Shown here piece by piece: positions 33,673 to 45,402 of a DNA stretch of 64,000 bases (within the stretch, counting starts at the first letter, position 1; each line of letters begins with the position of its first letter). Origin of the DNA: Staphylotrichum longicolle (lineage: Eukaryota; Ascomycota; Sordariomycetes; Sordariales; Chaetomiaceae); assembly GCA_019096155.1 (NCBI GenBank), contig JAHCVI010000001.1, positions 10,540,001 through 10,604,000 on the forward strand, in the 5' to 3' direction. The notes below the pieces were generated by a model that was not told the DNA's origin, made no database searches, and saw nothing but the letters and a program-made list of their open reading frames with translations. Made by a program: the position numbers and the translations under genes.

Positions 33673-35697
33673 ATGAAGGCGGCTTCTCGCCTCTTTTACC
33701 TGTCGGTGTTCGCCCTTTGGGGCCCCCAGGTCCGGTGCCAGGACACAGATTCTTCTTCACAAGATGCATGCGCGGTATGCTCTCTCTAGCTTCTTTGCCG
33801 TCCTTGGCTCTCTTGACGCCGCATCGGCGCGCTGCTCGGCGGCGGCGGCGGCGACGGCCCATCTTCGCATCTTGCATTCTAACGGCTCGTCCTGGCAGAT
33901 CTCGCCCAAGGCCATCGTCGGCGACGCATGCGCCTCCTACTCGACCCTCGAGCGGCTGAACCGCAATGTCAAGCCGGCTCTTGACGAACTGACAAAGACG
34001 ACCGATTTCTTCTCCCACTACCGGGTCAACCTCTTCCACAAAAAATGCCCCTTTTGGAACGACGAGAATGGCATGTGTGGCAACATTGCCTGCGCCGTCG
34101 AGACGCTCGACAACGAGGAGGACATCCCGCCAGTGTGGCGTGCGAGCGAGCTGGGCAAGCTGGAGGGCCCCCATGCGAGACACCCGGGTAAGACCATGCA
34201 GAAGGAAGAGCCCAAGCGGCCGCTGCAGGGCAGGTTAGGGGAGAACGTCGGGGAGAGCTGTGTCGTCGAGTACGACGACGAGTGCGACGACCGGGACTAC
34301 TGCGTCCCTGAAGACGAGAGCGCGAGCTCTAAGGGAGACTACGTGAGCTTGTTGCGCAACCCGGAGCGGTTCACGGGCTACGCCGGCGACGGCGCAAAAC
34401 AGGTCTGGGACGCCATCTACCGTGAGAACTGCTTCCAGAGGAGCTCGTTCCCACACTCGGCGTCGCTCGGCCAGGACACTTCGGCCAAGGGGCCCGCAGC
34501 CATGGACTTCAAGGCTGTCATCGAGGCCGCCGGCCGCCAGCACATCCTGGAGGAACAGCGGCAGCACAACCCGCTGACGCCTTTCGTGGCGAAGACGGGA
34601 CTGGAGAACGAGGATGAATGTCTCGAAAAGCGCGTGTTCTACAGGGTCATCTCCGGCATGCACGCGAGCATCTCGACGCACTTGTGCTGGGACTTTCTCA
34701 ACCAAACGACCGGGCAGTGGCAGCCCAACGTTGGCTGCTACATGGGTCGTCTGCACAGGTTCCCGGACCGCATCAGCAACCTGTACTTCAACTACGCCCT
34801 GCTCACCCGCGCCGTCGCCAAGCTTGGCCCATACCTCTCGCAGCAGCAAGAGTACACCTTCTGCCTGGGCGATCTGGGCCAGGACGCCGCAACCCGCGCC
34901 AAGGTCATGGAGGTCACGGGCAGGGCGGCCAGCGTGCCGCAGATCTTTGACGAGAGCCTCATGTTCAAGAACGGCGAGGGCCCTTCTCTGAAGGAGGACT
35001 TCCGGAACCGCTTCCGCAACGTCAGCCGCCTCATGGACTGCGTCGGGTGCGACAAGTGCCGCCTCTGGGGCAAGCTCCAGACGGCGGGCTACGGGACCGC
35101 GCTCAAGGTGCTCTTCGAGTTTGACAACAACGACAAGCCCGAGGTCCCGATCCTGAAGCGCACCGAGCTGGTTGCCCTGTTCAACACGTACGCGCGGCTG
35201 AGCAGCAGCTTGAACGCCATTCAAAAGTTCCGGGAGATGGTGGAGCAGAAGGAGGCTGCCGAGAAGGTCGAGGAGCGCCTTAAGGAGGTGGAAAACGACA
35301 GCGTCATTCCTGACCGGGCGAAGAAGCCACGGCACGCCATTGTTCCCGGCTCCTCTCAGGCAGCGCCGTCTGAGGCGGTCAAGGAGAAGACCGAAAACGC
35401 CCGCCAATCGGTGAATTACGAGGACCGAACCATCAAGGATGAGTTTGATGATGAGCTGGAGAGGGTCATCAAGGCGCTCAAGTTCGTCCTCAGGGGCTGG
35501 TTCCGGTTTCCAGCCACGTTGTAAGTCTATCCTCCTGGCACAAGCGTGGGCTAGTAAAATATCCTTGCTGACTGGTTGTTTTCTCTAGGTGGCACATCAT
35601 TACATCAGAGTTTGAGCGGTTCTGGCAGTTCTACCTTGGCCTGCCGGTGTCCCCGAGGTCGTGGGCCTTTGTGCGGCCGAGGGTGGACGAGCTTTGA
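33673..35697 (+). CDS. ERO1: ER oxidoreductin ERO1
   Basis: FAD-linked thiol oxidase of the ER lumen that re-oxidises protein disulfide isomerase. Exons 33673-33774, 33899-35520 and 35589-35697 give 1833 nt (610 aa). The N-terminus MKAASRLFYLSVFALWGPQV followed by RCQD is a signal peptide. Splicing at 33775/33898 gives the conserved ACAISPKAIVGDACASY. Hallmarks are VNLFHKKCPFWNDENGMCGN, a likely shuttle Cys pair in ECDDRDYC, the Ero1 core with GMHASISTHLCWDF, and the active-site CVGCDKC (about residues 414-420) followed by RLWGKLQTAGYGTALK. The C-terminal exon ends SWAFVRPRVDEL; the final residues DEL are reminiscent of an ER retrieval signal (HDEL/KDEL) but lack the basic first residues, so retention by this route is only a suggestion. 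Confidence 0.95.
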
Positions 35698-35962
35698 TAT
35701 CATTGTTTCTTCAAGCATTGTTGTTTTGCATTGCATCACACCCCGCGCCATCAGGGCTTGGGGACGGAGTTGGGCGTTGCTGGGAAATGAGCTTCTTCGC
35801 ATGGCGCGCAAAGGGCGGCCTTTCTCTGAATATGGCGCTTGAACATCCAGTATCTACATTTAGTTGTAGGATTCACCCGCTCCGGGTTCCTATCAATATA
35901 TACATCAATCCGACCTCGGCCATCAATGACTACACATCATCACAATCTCAAGTTTCATTGTC

Positions 35963-37054
35963 TTATAAGCCCAGCAGATTCCTGTGCCCCTTTCCGGCCG
36001 TCCTCTTCCCCGGCTCCCGGAGCGCAATGTGTGTGACAACGTTCCCGATCTTGACCTTGACACCGTCGACGGGGACCCGCACCTCCCGTATTCTTGCCGC
36101 GACTTCGCGCCCACCAAACACCCTCTCCGTCGCCTGCAGCAACCCCTCGGTGAGCTCCGCAAACGACCAGGCAATCGACACGTGAAACGCCTCGCCCACT
36201 CCATTTCTTCTTCTCCTTCCTCCACCACCACCACCACCATTACCATCCTCCCCCTCCTCCTCTTCCGCCGCCGACGTAGCGGTGGTGGATGCCCACTGAT
36301 AGAGCCCCGGCTGCGCGTACTCGGCAGCCACCGCGTTGCACCGCCGCAGCAGCTCGGTCAGCTCGGCGTTTTTGACGGCGGCGGCGACGCCGCCGTTGCT
36401 ACTACTGCTGCTGCTCTCCACGCGCAGCACCAAGAACGACCGCCCGCTCTCGGCGGTGCGGTGCCACTCCGCCCTGGTGCAGGCCAGCGCGAACGCGGCG
36501 ACCCCGCTCTCCCGCGTCGCGCGCGCCACGTCGCGCAGGAAGGCGTCCTTGGCTTCCGAGGGCAGGGCGAGCGGGCGCGACAGGCTGATGTGCAGCGGCT
36601 GGGGCGCGGCGAGGTCGCTCTGGAGGAGGCTGGTGATCTCCTCCTCCGCCGCCTCGGCCTGGAGGGAGGCGAGCAGGTCGGCGAGCAGGGCGTGCACGGC
36701 GGCCGGGGGGTGCCACTCGATGTAGATGTGGCTGGGCCAGTTGCCGGGGACGTGGGGGTTCTGGCGGGTGCGGCCCTGGTGCAGGGCGGGATCGTCGCGG
36801 GTTGTGGTGCGGACGGTGGAGGCGTAGAGGTCGTGGAAGGAGGCGGGGAGGGGGGGCAGGGCGGAGGAGGTGGGTTGGGGTTTGCCTCTGCCGGATCCGG
36901 CTCCGGCTCGGGCTCCCACGCCGGTGCCGCCGAGCCCGAAGTCTAGGGTCCGGGGTGGGGACGCCGTCCTTGGCTTCTTTTTGGGAGGGGAGTCTAGGGA
37001 GTCGGTGCCGGGTTCGGAAACGTCCGAGTCCGAGGCATAGTCGACCAACGGCAT
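35963..37054 (-). CDS. USB1: U6 snRNA phosphodiesterase USB1
   Basis: 3'-to-5' exonuclease of the 2H phosphoesterase family that trims and protects U6 snRNA ends. Single exon of 363 aa, starting MPLVDYASDSDVSEPGTDSL; the basic PPKKKPRT is a nuclear localisation candidate. The two catalytic H-x-S motifs are present: LHISLSRP with H155/S157 and FHVSIAWSF with H291/S293. PHVPGNWPSHIYIEW is the usual N-terminal block. A fungal insertion of Glu/Gly/Arg-rich sequence (EEEEGEDGN, a Gly run, RRRR) lies between the motifs, encoded by simple repeats at about 36210-36270. The frame is open upstream, but the Met at 37054 begins the recognisable protein. The 3' ends of ERO1 and USB1 face each other with 265 bp between stops. 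Confidence 0.92.
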   Translation of the reverse strand: MPLVDYASDSDVSEPGTDSLDSPPKKKPRTASPPRTLDFGLGGTGVGARAGAGSGRGKPQPTSSALPPLPASFHDLYASTVRTTTRDDPALHQGRTRQNPHVPGNWPSHIYIEWHPPAAVHALLADLLASLQAEAAEEEITSLLQSDLAAPQPLHISLSRPLALPSEAKDAFLRDVARATRESGVAAFALACTRAEWHRTAESGRSFLVLRVESSSSSSNGGVAAAVKNAELTELLRRCNAVAAEYAQPGLYQWASTTATSAAEEEEGEDGNGGGGGGGRRRRNGVGEAFHVSIAWSFAELTEGLLQATERVFGGREVAARIREVRVPVDGVKVKIGNVVTHIALREPGKRTAGKGHRNLLGL

Positions 37055-37182
37055 TGTCGAGGGTTTTGACCACGCTGCTGTGCTCCAGGGTCGAAAGGCC
37101 GTAAAGTGGCCCGGTGGGTTCTTTCTGGCCGCGTTTCGTTTCGTTTCTGTCGGGTGTGGGGTCCCCGGCCTGAAGCTGGGAC

Positions 37183-37212
37183 CCAAGGACGGCCAAGGAC
37201 GGCCAAGGACGG
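37183..37212. repeat. Three perfect 10-bp tandem copies, CCAAGGACGG
   Basis: The unit CCAAGGACGG occurs three times without a mismatch. It is in the upstream region of USB1. Confidence 0.9.
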
Positions 37213-37530
37213 TCCGGGGGACCGATGGCAGCCCTGTCTCGGCCACGTTTTGGTGTTGTAGCCGTACGACGGGATCCCGGCCGTAAAATGTCACAATGTC
37301 ACTGTGTCACAGCGCCGGGGCGGCCCAGCCGATGCCGGCCACGGAGCAAAATCGCCGGAATGATTGGAGTTCGGCCGGGGAGTCGGCTTGAGTTGCGATG
37401 ATGGTGTGTTGCGTTCGGCGGTGAGCGTCGGATGCCAATTGGTCGCGTTGTTAATTCTCCTGCTCATCACCGGGACGGACCCAGCAGGGTCCCAGGGCCT
37501 GGGCCGCGAGCCAAAACGCTTCATCCCGCT

Positions 37531-37560
37531 GCTGCCCCTCGCTGCCCCTCGCTGCCCCTG
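37531..37560. repeat. Three 10-bp tandem copies, GCTGCCCCTC
   Basis: The unit GCTGCCCCTC occurs three times; the last copy ends in G instead of C. It has the same unit length as the repeat 320 bp to the left, in the same intergenic region. Confidence 0.9.
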
Positions 37561-38064
37561 GTTGAGCCCTGGCTAAAGGCAACAAGTGACGTTGCCACGG
37601 GACTCGACGAACCGCGGGGTATTGGGGTCTCGAACGGGCCCGGGCGGCGTGCCCCGCCGAGTCTTTATCCAGCCTGAGCCTGAGCCAGCCGAGGTCGTCT
37701 TTGCTGCAGCGCGTTTTGATCATAAGGGCAGACGATGCCGCAGCGAACGACGCTCACGGCGTCTCTTGGGTGCTCCCGTATTCTGTACCGTGGAGTTGCA
37801 CAACCTGGAAACCCAGAAACCCAAAATCTGACATCTGCTTATTGCCAGCTGGCTTCACCGTGTCGCAGGACATAAAGGAGAGGTTTCCCTTCAGACAGCA
37901 TTTCAAGCCCATCATCAAGCCCATCTCAAAGCCACTTTGGGTTCTGTCCTTCTACTGGCATCTCCATCTCCACAGGACACCAGGCGGTGCACGTTTCAAC
38001 AAACCCCGCCAAAGCCGAAGACCCACTGGGCGTTGCGCGCCGTTGCGCCGCGCTTGCACTAAAA

Positions 38065-40226
38065 ATGGACGACAGGGATTACTTTGACGTTGCGGTTGAC
38101 AAACAATGGGTGAGCATTGAGCAGTCCTTCTTCATCCATCATCCCAATTTTTCTCAGAGTCTCACTCTCAATTCTTTGGCACCCGCACCATACTGTTGTT
38201 ATCATGCGACCGGCCCTCTGCAGTTGCATTGTTGCCGTTCTCAAGAGTCCTGAGAGTTCATGCCGTCGCGGATGGAAGTTTGGTTCGCGCAAGTGCCCAT
38301 GACGCTGTTGTCTTGGTTTTCATTCCCTGTTTCCTCCATCACGATCCCTCCCGTCCCTCCCGTCCCGCCGGGTCTGACACACGCGCTGCCCATACGAATT
38401 CCCACAGAAGTCTTGGGAAAAACACGCTCTGCTATTTCCTGGGTATTTATAATATGGCGATGGGATACGGTCCACTATTACGACACCAAGCTTTCTCCGG
38501 GGCGGCCAGGAAACCCGCTTCCACCACGGTGCGCAGATCGTTGGCCGAGTTGCGTCACACCCCCCCCCTACCCTCGTCCATGCTATCTTGTCTGCCAACT
38601 TCGAGGCGCTGTTTTGGCAGCCCTGCATTCTCTTACGTCTGTGGCCGATAGACGTCTTTCCTTGTCGTCTGAATAAATTCCCAGCATACCATAGGGTTTC
38701 AGTTTCATCCATCAACCATCTAGCAGCCACTAATGCATGATTCCTCCCTTAAACTTCTAGGCTTCTAAGTACATTCTTGGTCCCCTCTACGACCCAGAGC
38801 CCAGCCAAGTGTGTGCAACTTATCAAAAGCCCCTTCCGACACCACCAGCATCTGCCAGCCCTACCCGCGGATACTTCAGCCAGCCTCGCCAAAAGGCGAC
38901 CAACAATAACTCAGACGAGGAGCAGCCGTTCCTCCGCCGTGTCCTGAGCCGGAGAGGTAGTGTGAAGGCCAAGCTCTTTCCCCCTTCTCCTCCACGCCCG
39001 ACAAACCCACCAGTGTCTGGACTGGAACGCAAGCGCTCCCTCCACACCGCCAACCCTCCAACGACCCGCTGGAACCAGGGCACCATCTTGGTCAGAGCCA
39101 ACAGCGTTTCCACCTCGCGACCCAGCGCAATCGCCATGGCTGCGTTCCCAGAACAGGCCAGGCCCCGGCGCCGAGCCGGCTCTCTCGCTGAGCGCTATCC
39201 TGGTGATCGATCCCACCGCCCGCTCGACATGCTCACCCAAGAGCACCACGCGCGGGAAAGGGGAGAAGAAACCGTCCCCCGTCGGAGTGGCTCCCTCCGG
39301 GAGCGGTACCCGGGTGACATGTCCCACCGCCCGCTGGCCATGATCGCTCGCGAACACCGTGCCGCTGACCGGGCGCCGCACCTGCACAACCACCGCCGCC
39401 AGCAGCCCAGCGACACCATTGACACGCTAGACATCAGCGGCCCTGTCCCGGGCGTCATCTATCACCACGAGGGGCCATTCGACGCCACCATGAAGGAGCG
39501 CAACGTCAACAAGGCGTACGCCCCCGTCGAGGCCGTCAAGGACACCAACATGGAGGCTTTGAAGGCCACGCCGGCCGAGTTTGTGCACGATTCGCTCGAG
39601 AAGCACGTCCCCCTCCAGGGCACCGCCATCGTCCCGCCCGGGATGAAGGACATGAGCGGCCGGACGATGGAGTACGAGGAAGGCGCCGACCTGATGCGCG
39701 AAGCGAGCGCTGGAGGCGGGCCGTACAAGCGGTGGGACCATGTGGTAAGTGAGCTTCGGGCCACACAACGCCAATTCCTGCCATCTAGATCTTATTATTC
39801 AAGGCCCTCCTTAGCTAACAAAACTTCCCCCAGCGCTACCGCGATGATGATTACAAGGGCAAGGGCGAGCCCTCCTTCTCCTACGACGAGAAGGCGCGTG
39901 GCAAGCAGCACGCCACCACCTCTCACGGCGGGACTCTCTGCTACGAGATGCAGCCCACCACCGCCTCGTCCCGCGATTATGGCTACGGCGGCAGCGGCAG
40001 CGGCGACAAGAGCAAGGAAGGGGTGATGACCCATGTCGTCCGCCAGCGGAGCGTGAGCAACGGCGCCCAGCTGCTGCCGCCGCCCGGGATGGACGATAGT
40101 GCGGGTGCGGCCGGGTCGTCGGGCTTGCAGAGGAGCAACACGACGGGCAAGAGCCTCACGCAGAGCCTGAAGGGAGGTTTTGGGAGTCTGAGGAGGAAGA
40201 GAGCGACCGACGAGGCGGGGTACTGA
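38065..40226 (+). CDS. PAL1: Pal1 family cell-morphology protein
   Basis: Pal1 proteins act at endocytic and growth sites and affect cell shape (family knowledge from fission yeast). Exon 2 (38761-39744) opens directly after a TTCTAG acceptor with ASKYILGPLYDPEPS, so an upstream exon is required. The best candidate is the 15-codon exon 38065-38109 (MDDRDYFDVAVDKQW|GTGAGC), giving a 651-nt intron, the longest in this window. Exon 3 is 39834-40226. Total 1422 nt (473 aa). The Pal1 core runs GVIYHHEGPFDATMKERNVN, EAVKDTNMEALKATP, KHVPLQGTAIVPPG, GGGPYKRW. A block GSLAERYPGDRSHRPLDM is repeated 37 residues later as GSLRERYPGDMSHRPLAM. The tail ends RSNTTGKSLTQSLKGGFGSL. The first exon is an inference; the rest is firm. 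Confidence 0.88.
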
Positions 40227-40763
40227 GCTGGAGTCAAAACGAGCATGTGTGTAGGAAAGATGTCTGGGTGTTCTATTTTCATGCCTATCTTGACGTGTAC
40301 CCCTTTCTGTTTCTGGGGGCTTTCGAGACTATATAGACGGAACGGCGTCGGGACAGTAACAAGGGGTGGATCTTGTTTTGTGTTTGCGTATTTCAACCGC
40401 CGAGAGAGAGAGAGAAATGAACCGTTTCCTACACCCATAAACTCCCTGTGATGGCAATACATGCGGATCCTCACAGCCTCGGATCAGCAATTGTTGGTAG
40501 TCAATCGAGTGATGCGAGGATTGAGGTCACGGCATGACGAGAATGTCACTGCCCGTCCAATCCAGAGAACCAACTTCTCGATACTGATCAGTTATCTCCT
40601 GAGCAAAATCCGTCCAGATCTACAGTACAGCATCTAACAAACCCCCACCCCCCCAAAAAATCAATCTCAAACCCACCCCGTGCTCCCTCACCCACGCCCT
40701 GCTGTCCCACCCCATCACAACCCATCCCACCACATCCCATCCCATCACCTCAGACCCTCCCCT
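40227..40763. other. Convergent intergenic, PAL1 / CFT1 3' ends
   Basis: Contains the PAL1 3' UTR, a short GAGAGA tract near 40402, and a C/A-rich stretch at 40650-40760 with repeated CCCATCCCA-like words. No gene recognised. Confidence 0.55.
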
Positions 40764-43700
40764 TCAAAAATACCCCAACCCAGCCCACCCCAACACCCCC
40801 TCCAACTCGGCCCTCACCTCCCCAATGCCCGCGTACCCGGCCCGCCCCGCCAGCTCGACCCTCTTGGCCATGCCCAGCTCCGTGAACCGCGCCAGCACGG
40901 CGCCGTCGACGATACTCCGCCCGATGCCCGCCTCCACGCCCGCCGCCGTGGCGTGGTCGGGCGCCGACGGCATGCGGTACGCGCGCGGGTTGAGCCCCGC
41001 GGCGTGCGGCAGCGCGTTGGTCAGCTGCGCGGCGAGCGACGACAGCCGGCGGTAGGCGGACTCGGGGAGCGGGCGGAGGGCCGCGAGGGAGCCGGTCGGC
41101 GAGGCGAGGAGGAGGACGTGCGGGCGGGCGGCGGTGGCGGCGGCGGGGTCGCGGTCCTGTTGTTGGAAAGTAGAGGAAGTGGGTTCGGCTTTGTCGGCCG
41201 GGGCGGTGGCCGGGAGGAGGAGGGATTTGGTGGCGTGGTGGGCGCCCGTGTTGAAGGTTGTGCGGTGGAGGAGGAGGTGGCCTTGGAGGGATTTGGGGTC
41301 TGGGGTTTTTGGTTGGGTTAGTGAACTTGATTGAGAGTGAAGGAAAAAAAGACAGGGAAAGGGGGGGGGGGGGGGGGCCCGGGGGCTTACGCTCTGGATC
41401 AAACTGCAGGATGTGCAGGTGGCCGTCGGCGTCGCTGGCTACGATGAAGAGCTCCTTCCCGTCGGGGAGGAAGTCGGCGTTCAACACCTCGAGCTTGGTC
41501 GAGCTCTTGCCAAACAGCATCATCTTGTACGGCTCCTCGGTGTAGCCCGTGAACCACACGCCTTTGAAGGCGTCAGCCATAAGGCACAGGCCTGTCCCTG
41601 GGAGCTCCTTGGCGGCGGTGACGTAGCAGTTCATGTCCATAAAGGCCACGGGCAACAGCGTTCCGTCCTCCTTGAGACCTCGGACCATGCACTTTTGGCC
41701 CTGGGCGACGAGCATCAGGCCCTGTGTGCCAATCTCAGACAGCGCGGTGACAGCCCCTCTCGGAATGTCCTCCTTCGCAATCAGCTTGAGCTTCTTGCTC
41801 GTCTCTGGTCGGCCGGGCTCGGGAATGACGTCGGCGATGTCATAAACGTAGACCCGGCCTCGGGTGGGTAGGTCCTCGCCCTTGGTGAGGGCGGTCCCGA
41901 CCGCAATGAGCTGCTTTCGCTCGTTGGTGAACTCGGAGACTTCTAGACTCAAAGTCTCAACGCAGAGGACCGTCTCGCATGGCTCCATCTGAACCGAGTC
42001 CACAACCGTCCAGGTGATGGGGCTTACGAGCTTGAGGATGCCACGGTCGACGGTGGGCTTGAACACCAGGTTCTCCCGTGCCCACTCCTTGTGATAGTCG
42101 TCGTCCTTTGGCAGCTCAAATGGCTCAAGGGTATTGCAGCCGACCACGTAGCTCTGCATGGGCGGATGGTAGGCGACGGCCGCAATGTCCTCGCCAATGG
42201 GGATTTTCCTGACCGCGAGGCCAGTTTCCGCATAACTGCAGTCTTGCGACAGCTGTGTCACCCTTGCGATGTGGTGGGAATCCGCGTAGATGAAGCCGTG
42301 CTCGCAGCCCTCTGTGTGGAAAGGGCTCATGGCGATCACGCCCGCACCCTGCAACGGCACCACCCTTGGCATCGACTTGGACGACTTGATGATGAAGCTG
42401 GGCGATGCCCCAGGTAAGAAGACAGTGCTGTATCCTGCGATGTTGTTGCATCTGCGCATGGAGAGACACCGAGGCTGGTGTGCTGCCTCGTCTTCGTCCG
42501 CTTCCTCTGGGCTCTTGGCAAAAGCTGTGTTTGGCAGCTTCTGGAAGAACAAGGTTTTGGAGAACTGCAGGCCCTTACCCGTCTTGTAGCGGAACGGCTG
42601 GTAGAGCGTCAAGTCATCGTTTGCGTGGCGAAGCTGCAACCGGTTAGCATACACGTGGTGGAATATGGGTCGAGGGCTGACGGACGATGAGGTAGGGAGA
42701 CTTTTGAGTCGTATCACCGAGATCAGCCACGAGGATCTCCGCGACTGTCTCCTTTGCCGTTCCTTTCCGGGCGGCAAAGTCGGCGGAGAGCCCGGGAGGA
42801 ATGTAGGACAGCCCTCCTGCGACGTAGACGGGTTTTGAGAGGTCGGGAAGTCGATATATCTGACCTAGTTAGAACCGGCAGGGACATCACCGCAAGAGGT
42901 TCTGGGGCGGACTCACATGGAGGGCGCCGGTGGCACTCAGAAGGAACATGAGAATGGTCGGGGCTGGCTTAGCCCCTTTCCCGGTGGCTTCTTCGGCAAA
43001 CACACCAGAAGAATCGGTATATAAGCAACCAGTGAGCCACTTGGTGGTCACAAGGGTCTCGTCGTCCTTGTCCAGCTCCTCCAACTCGTTGCTACTATCG
43101 ATCTGGGCAACGAAAACACTTGAGTCATCCCTAATAATAAGGAGAAAGGGATCTGCGATACTGGCGCTAACGGCTCGAGGCTCGGCGCCGGTTTCTTCAT
43201 CCAGCATCGGTACGATTTGGCTGAGTCCGAAATCTGCATCATGTGAGCATCAACGAAGCCTCAAGAACCAGAGTCCAGTGCCGGGATGAAAACAGACATA
43301 CCTCCATCGTAGCAGCGAACCTCGGACTTGAGGATCTGGATGATCCTGCTGCCTTTACCCATGGTCCCCGCCTCGATAGTGATGCCCGCCGCAGGGTCAA
43401 ACTCGGTGCCGGTAAGGCTCTCGAAGCCCGCCGCTGTCAGCGCATAGACATCCGACTTCTCGTAGCCGTCCAGATCCACCTTGGCTACGATCATGAATTT
43501 GTCATACTGGCCAGACGCGTCATAGTCCTTTCCAAGAGATTTTGCGCCCTTGTCACCCTGAAGGGTTTTGGGTACTGGCCTCTTGGCAAACATGGTCCAA
43601 AGCCCCCTTGCCTCGGGAAACTCGAAGCGGCCGATGACTTTTGGTTGTATCGCCAGGCTCATGGTGGCTAGGCAGGCTGACTTGTCTCTGCCCACTGCGC

Positions 43701-45402
43701 AGACTAACTGCAGATCGCTGTGGACGCCGGCAGAGTTCCGCTCTTCCTCGCTTCCAGGCAGCCAGACCGGCTGGCTGTAAGTCATTGCTTGGATAGGGGC
43801 GATGTTGAGGAGACGGTCGTGGACGCGGAAGCTGAGGTCTCCGCTCATGAGACTGCTCACTGCTGAGACTGGCTGGTGACGAGGCACCGCCTCTTCGCCG
43901 TACAAGTCGTCTTCGTCCTCCTCCTCTTCCTCCTCCTCGACAATATCCTCATCTTCGACATCCATATCCATCCCGGCATCCTTGGCTCGCGGCTTTCTCC
44001 GGGCAGTCTGGCCCTGCTTTTTGGCCCACCCAAATAACAGAGAATCCCCCTCTTCGAGCCCAGCAAACATGGCGTTGCGGCCTATCCGCGAGAGAGTTGT
44101 GACGCGTCCGGGAATGATGGCCCCTCCAGATGACGGAGGGAGCATCTTGAGCTCCAGCCCGGACACGGTACGGCCATCAATGCGGAAGGTGACGGCCACC
44201 ATTCGCCCATCGTTCAGAATGATGAGAAGCTCGCCAAGGTCGCCCGTCAGGGTGTCGATAACACAACCTTCGAGGCGGAGGTTGAGGTCGGAGTGGTCAA
44301 CAAGGCCGAAGGAGGTGCACTGCTTCGTCATGGGGTTGACAGCCACGCCGTTTGGCTTGCCGGACTGGTCGATGTGGATCAACTCGTTTGCGCCGACGAG
44401 CAGGGCCCCTCCGACCGGAGCCGGTAAGGGGACGACGCGGAAGAGGTCCTGAGGCAGGCCGCCAACCGACAGGATGGTGGTGGAGGCTTTTTGTTGTAGG
44501 TCGAGGGTGAAGACCATGTAGACTAGGTGGTCCTTGCGGCCAAGCGAGTTGGAGGCACCGACGGTCGAGGCGAGGATGCCAAAGGTGGGCTCTCGGTACT
44601 CATGCAGGAAGGCCAAGTGCACAGGGTGGAGCAGGCTTGGGTCAAAATTGGAGAGTCGGAGGACAAATGACGGTGAATATGGTGTGTCTTCTATGTTGCT
44701 AGCTCCATTAACGACGGCGCTCGACAGGTCTTTTGCCGGCCGCGGGCCGTCTAGCACTTCATCCCAGTCACCCAAGTCAATGTCCTCATCGGCCTGCCTG
44801 AAGGGCAGGATGGCCAGGTTCCTGGCGCCGAACTTGAGCGCGGCGCATCTACTGCCCGGATCTGCGGCCAGGAAGTTGACATAGTGGCTCAGCGGGGCGG
44901 CCCAGGGGCTTCCCTGGAGCTCGTCTTGTTCGTAGTAGTGGATCGACACGGTCGAGAGGGTGTGTCGCTCGGCGTCCCACTCGACGAGGCTGAGTCTAGC
45001 GTCTCTGAAGGCCACAAGAAGCGAGTCGCATCCGTGGCGCGCATTCGGCGTCTTTATCCTGGCGAGCCCGATCACCGTGCCGGCAAGCGGAATCTCAGCG
45101 ACGAGAACCAGCTTGGTGTTGTTGGCGCGATCCGTCTTCAGAGCGAGGCTGTCGCCTCCCAAGAAGGACGCCTCAAGCCCATCGTCGTCGTTGGCCAGAC
45201 GGCTCTCGTACCGAGCGGCATTGCGTGTCCTGTGGCCATTGCTCTGCGACGTCTCGAGGTCGGTCGCGACTGCTTTCGTTCGGAATATCTGGAGGAGCGA
45301 TGACTTTGCGAGGACGAGGTTCGTGCCCTGGCCGGGGACAAATTGGAGCGTCGTCGAATGGGTCACGGCTGTTGCCGGTGTCAACTCGGTATAGCACTGC
45401 AT
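40764..45402 (-). CDS. CFT1: Cleavage/polyadenylation factor subunit CFT1 (CPSF160)
   Basis: Large beta-propeller scaffold of the mRNA 3'-end processing complex CPF. Five exons: 43302-45402, 42917-43233, 42686-42859, 41391-42633 and 40764-41299, total 4371 nt (1456 aa). It starts MQCYTELTPATAVTHSTTLQ; the N-terminal propeller has YYEQDELQGSPWAAPLSHYV. An acidic linker (DIVEEEEEEEDEDDLYGEE, about residue 480) follows. Middle and C-terminal blocks include RHANDDLTLYQPF, GVWFTGYTEEPYKMMLFGK and LLASPTGSLAALRPLPESAY. The junction at intron 4 gives DPEHPKSLQGHLLLHRTTF, a strong family match. Intron 4 (41300-41390) carries a 17-nt homopolymer. The start codon is 531 bp from the divergent LMBD1. The exon sums keep frame throughout. 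Confidence 0.96.
41361..41377. repeat. 17-nt G homopolymer in CFT1 intron 4
   Basis: A run of 17 G on the plus strand (C on the coding strand), followed by CCC and GGGGG. It starts 14 nt inside the intron from the GTAAGC donor. The same length occurs at 4872-4888. Confidence 0.9.

Larger units (their letters stand above)
37055..38064. other. Divergent intergenic region, USB1(-) / PAL1(+)
   Basis: 1.0 kb containing both promoters and two separate short tandem repeats with 10-bp units, listed separately. No coding sequence recognised. Confidence 0.55.

Noticed and set aside
34235..35407. 390-codon minus-strand frame over ERO1
   Set aside because: Antisense shadow of the ERO1 core exon.
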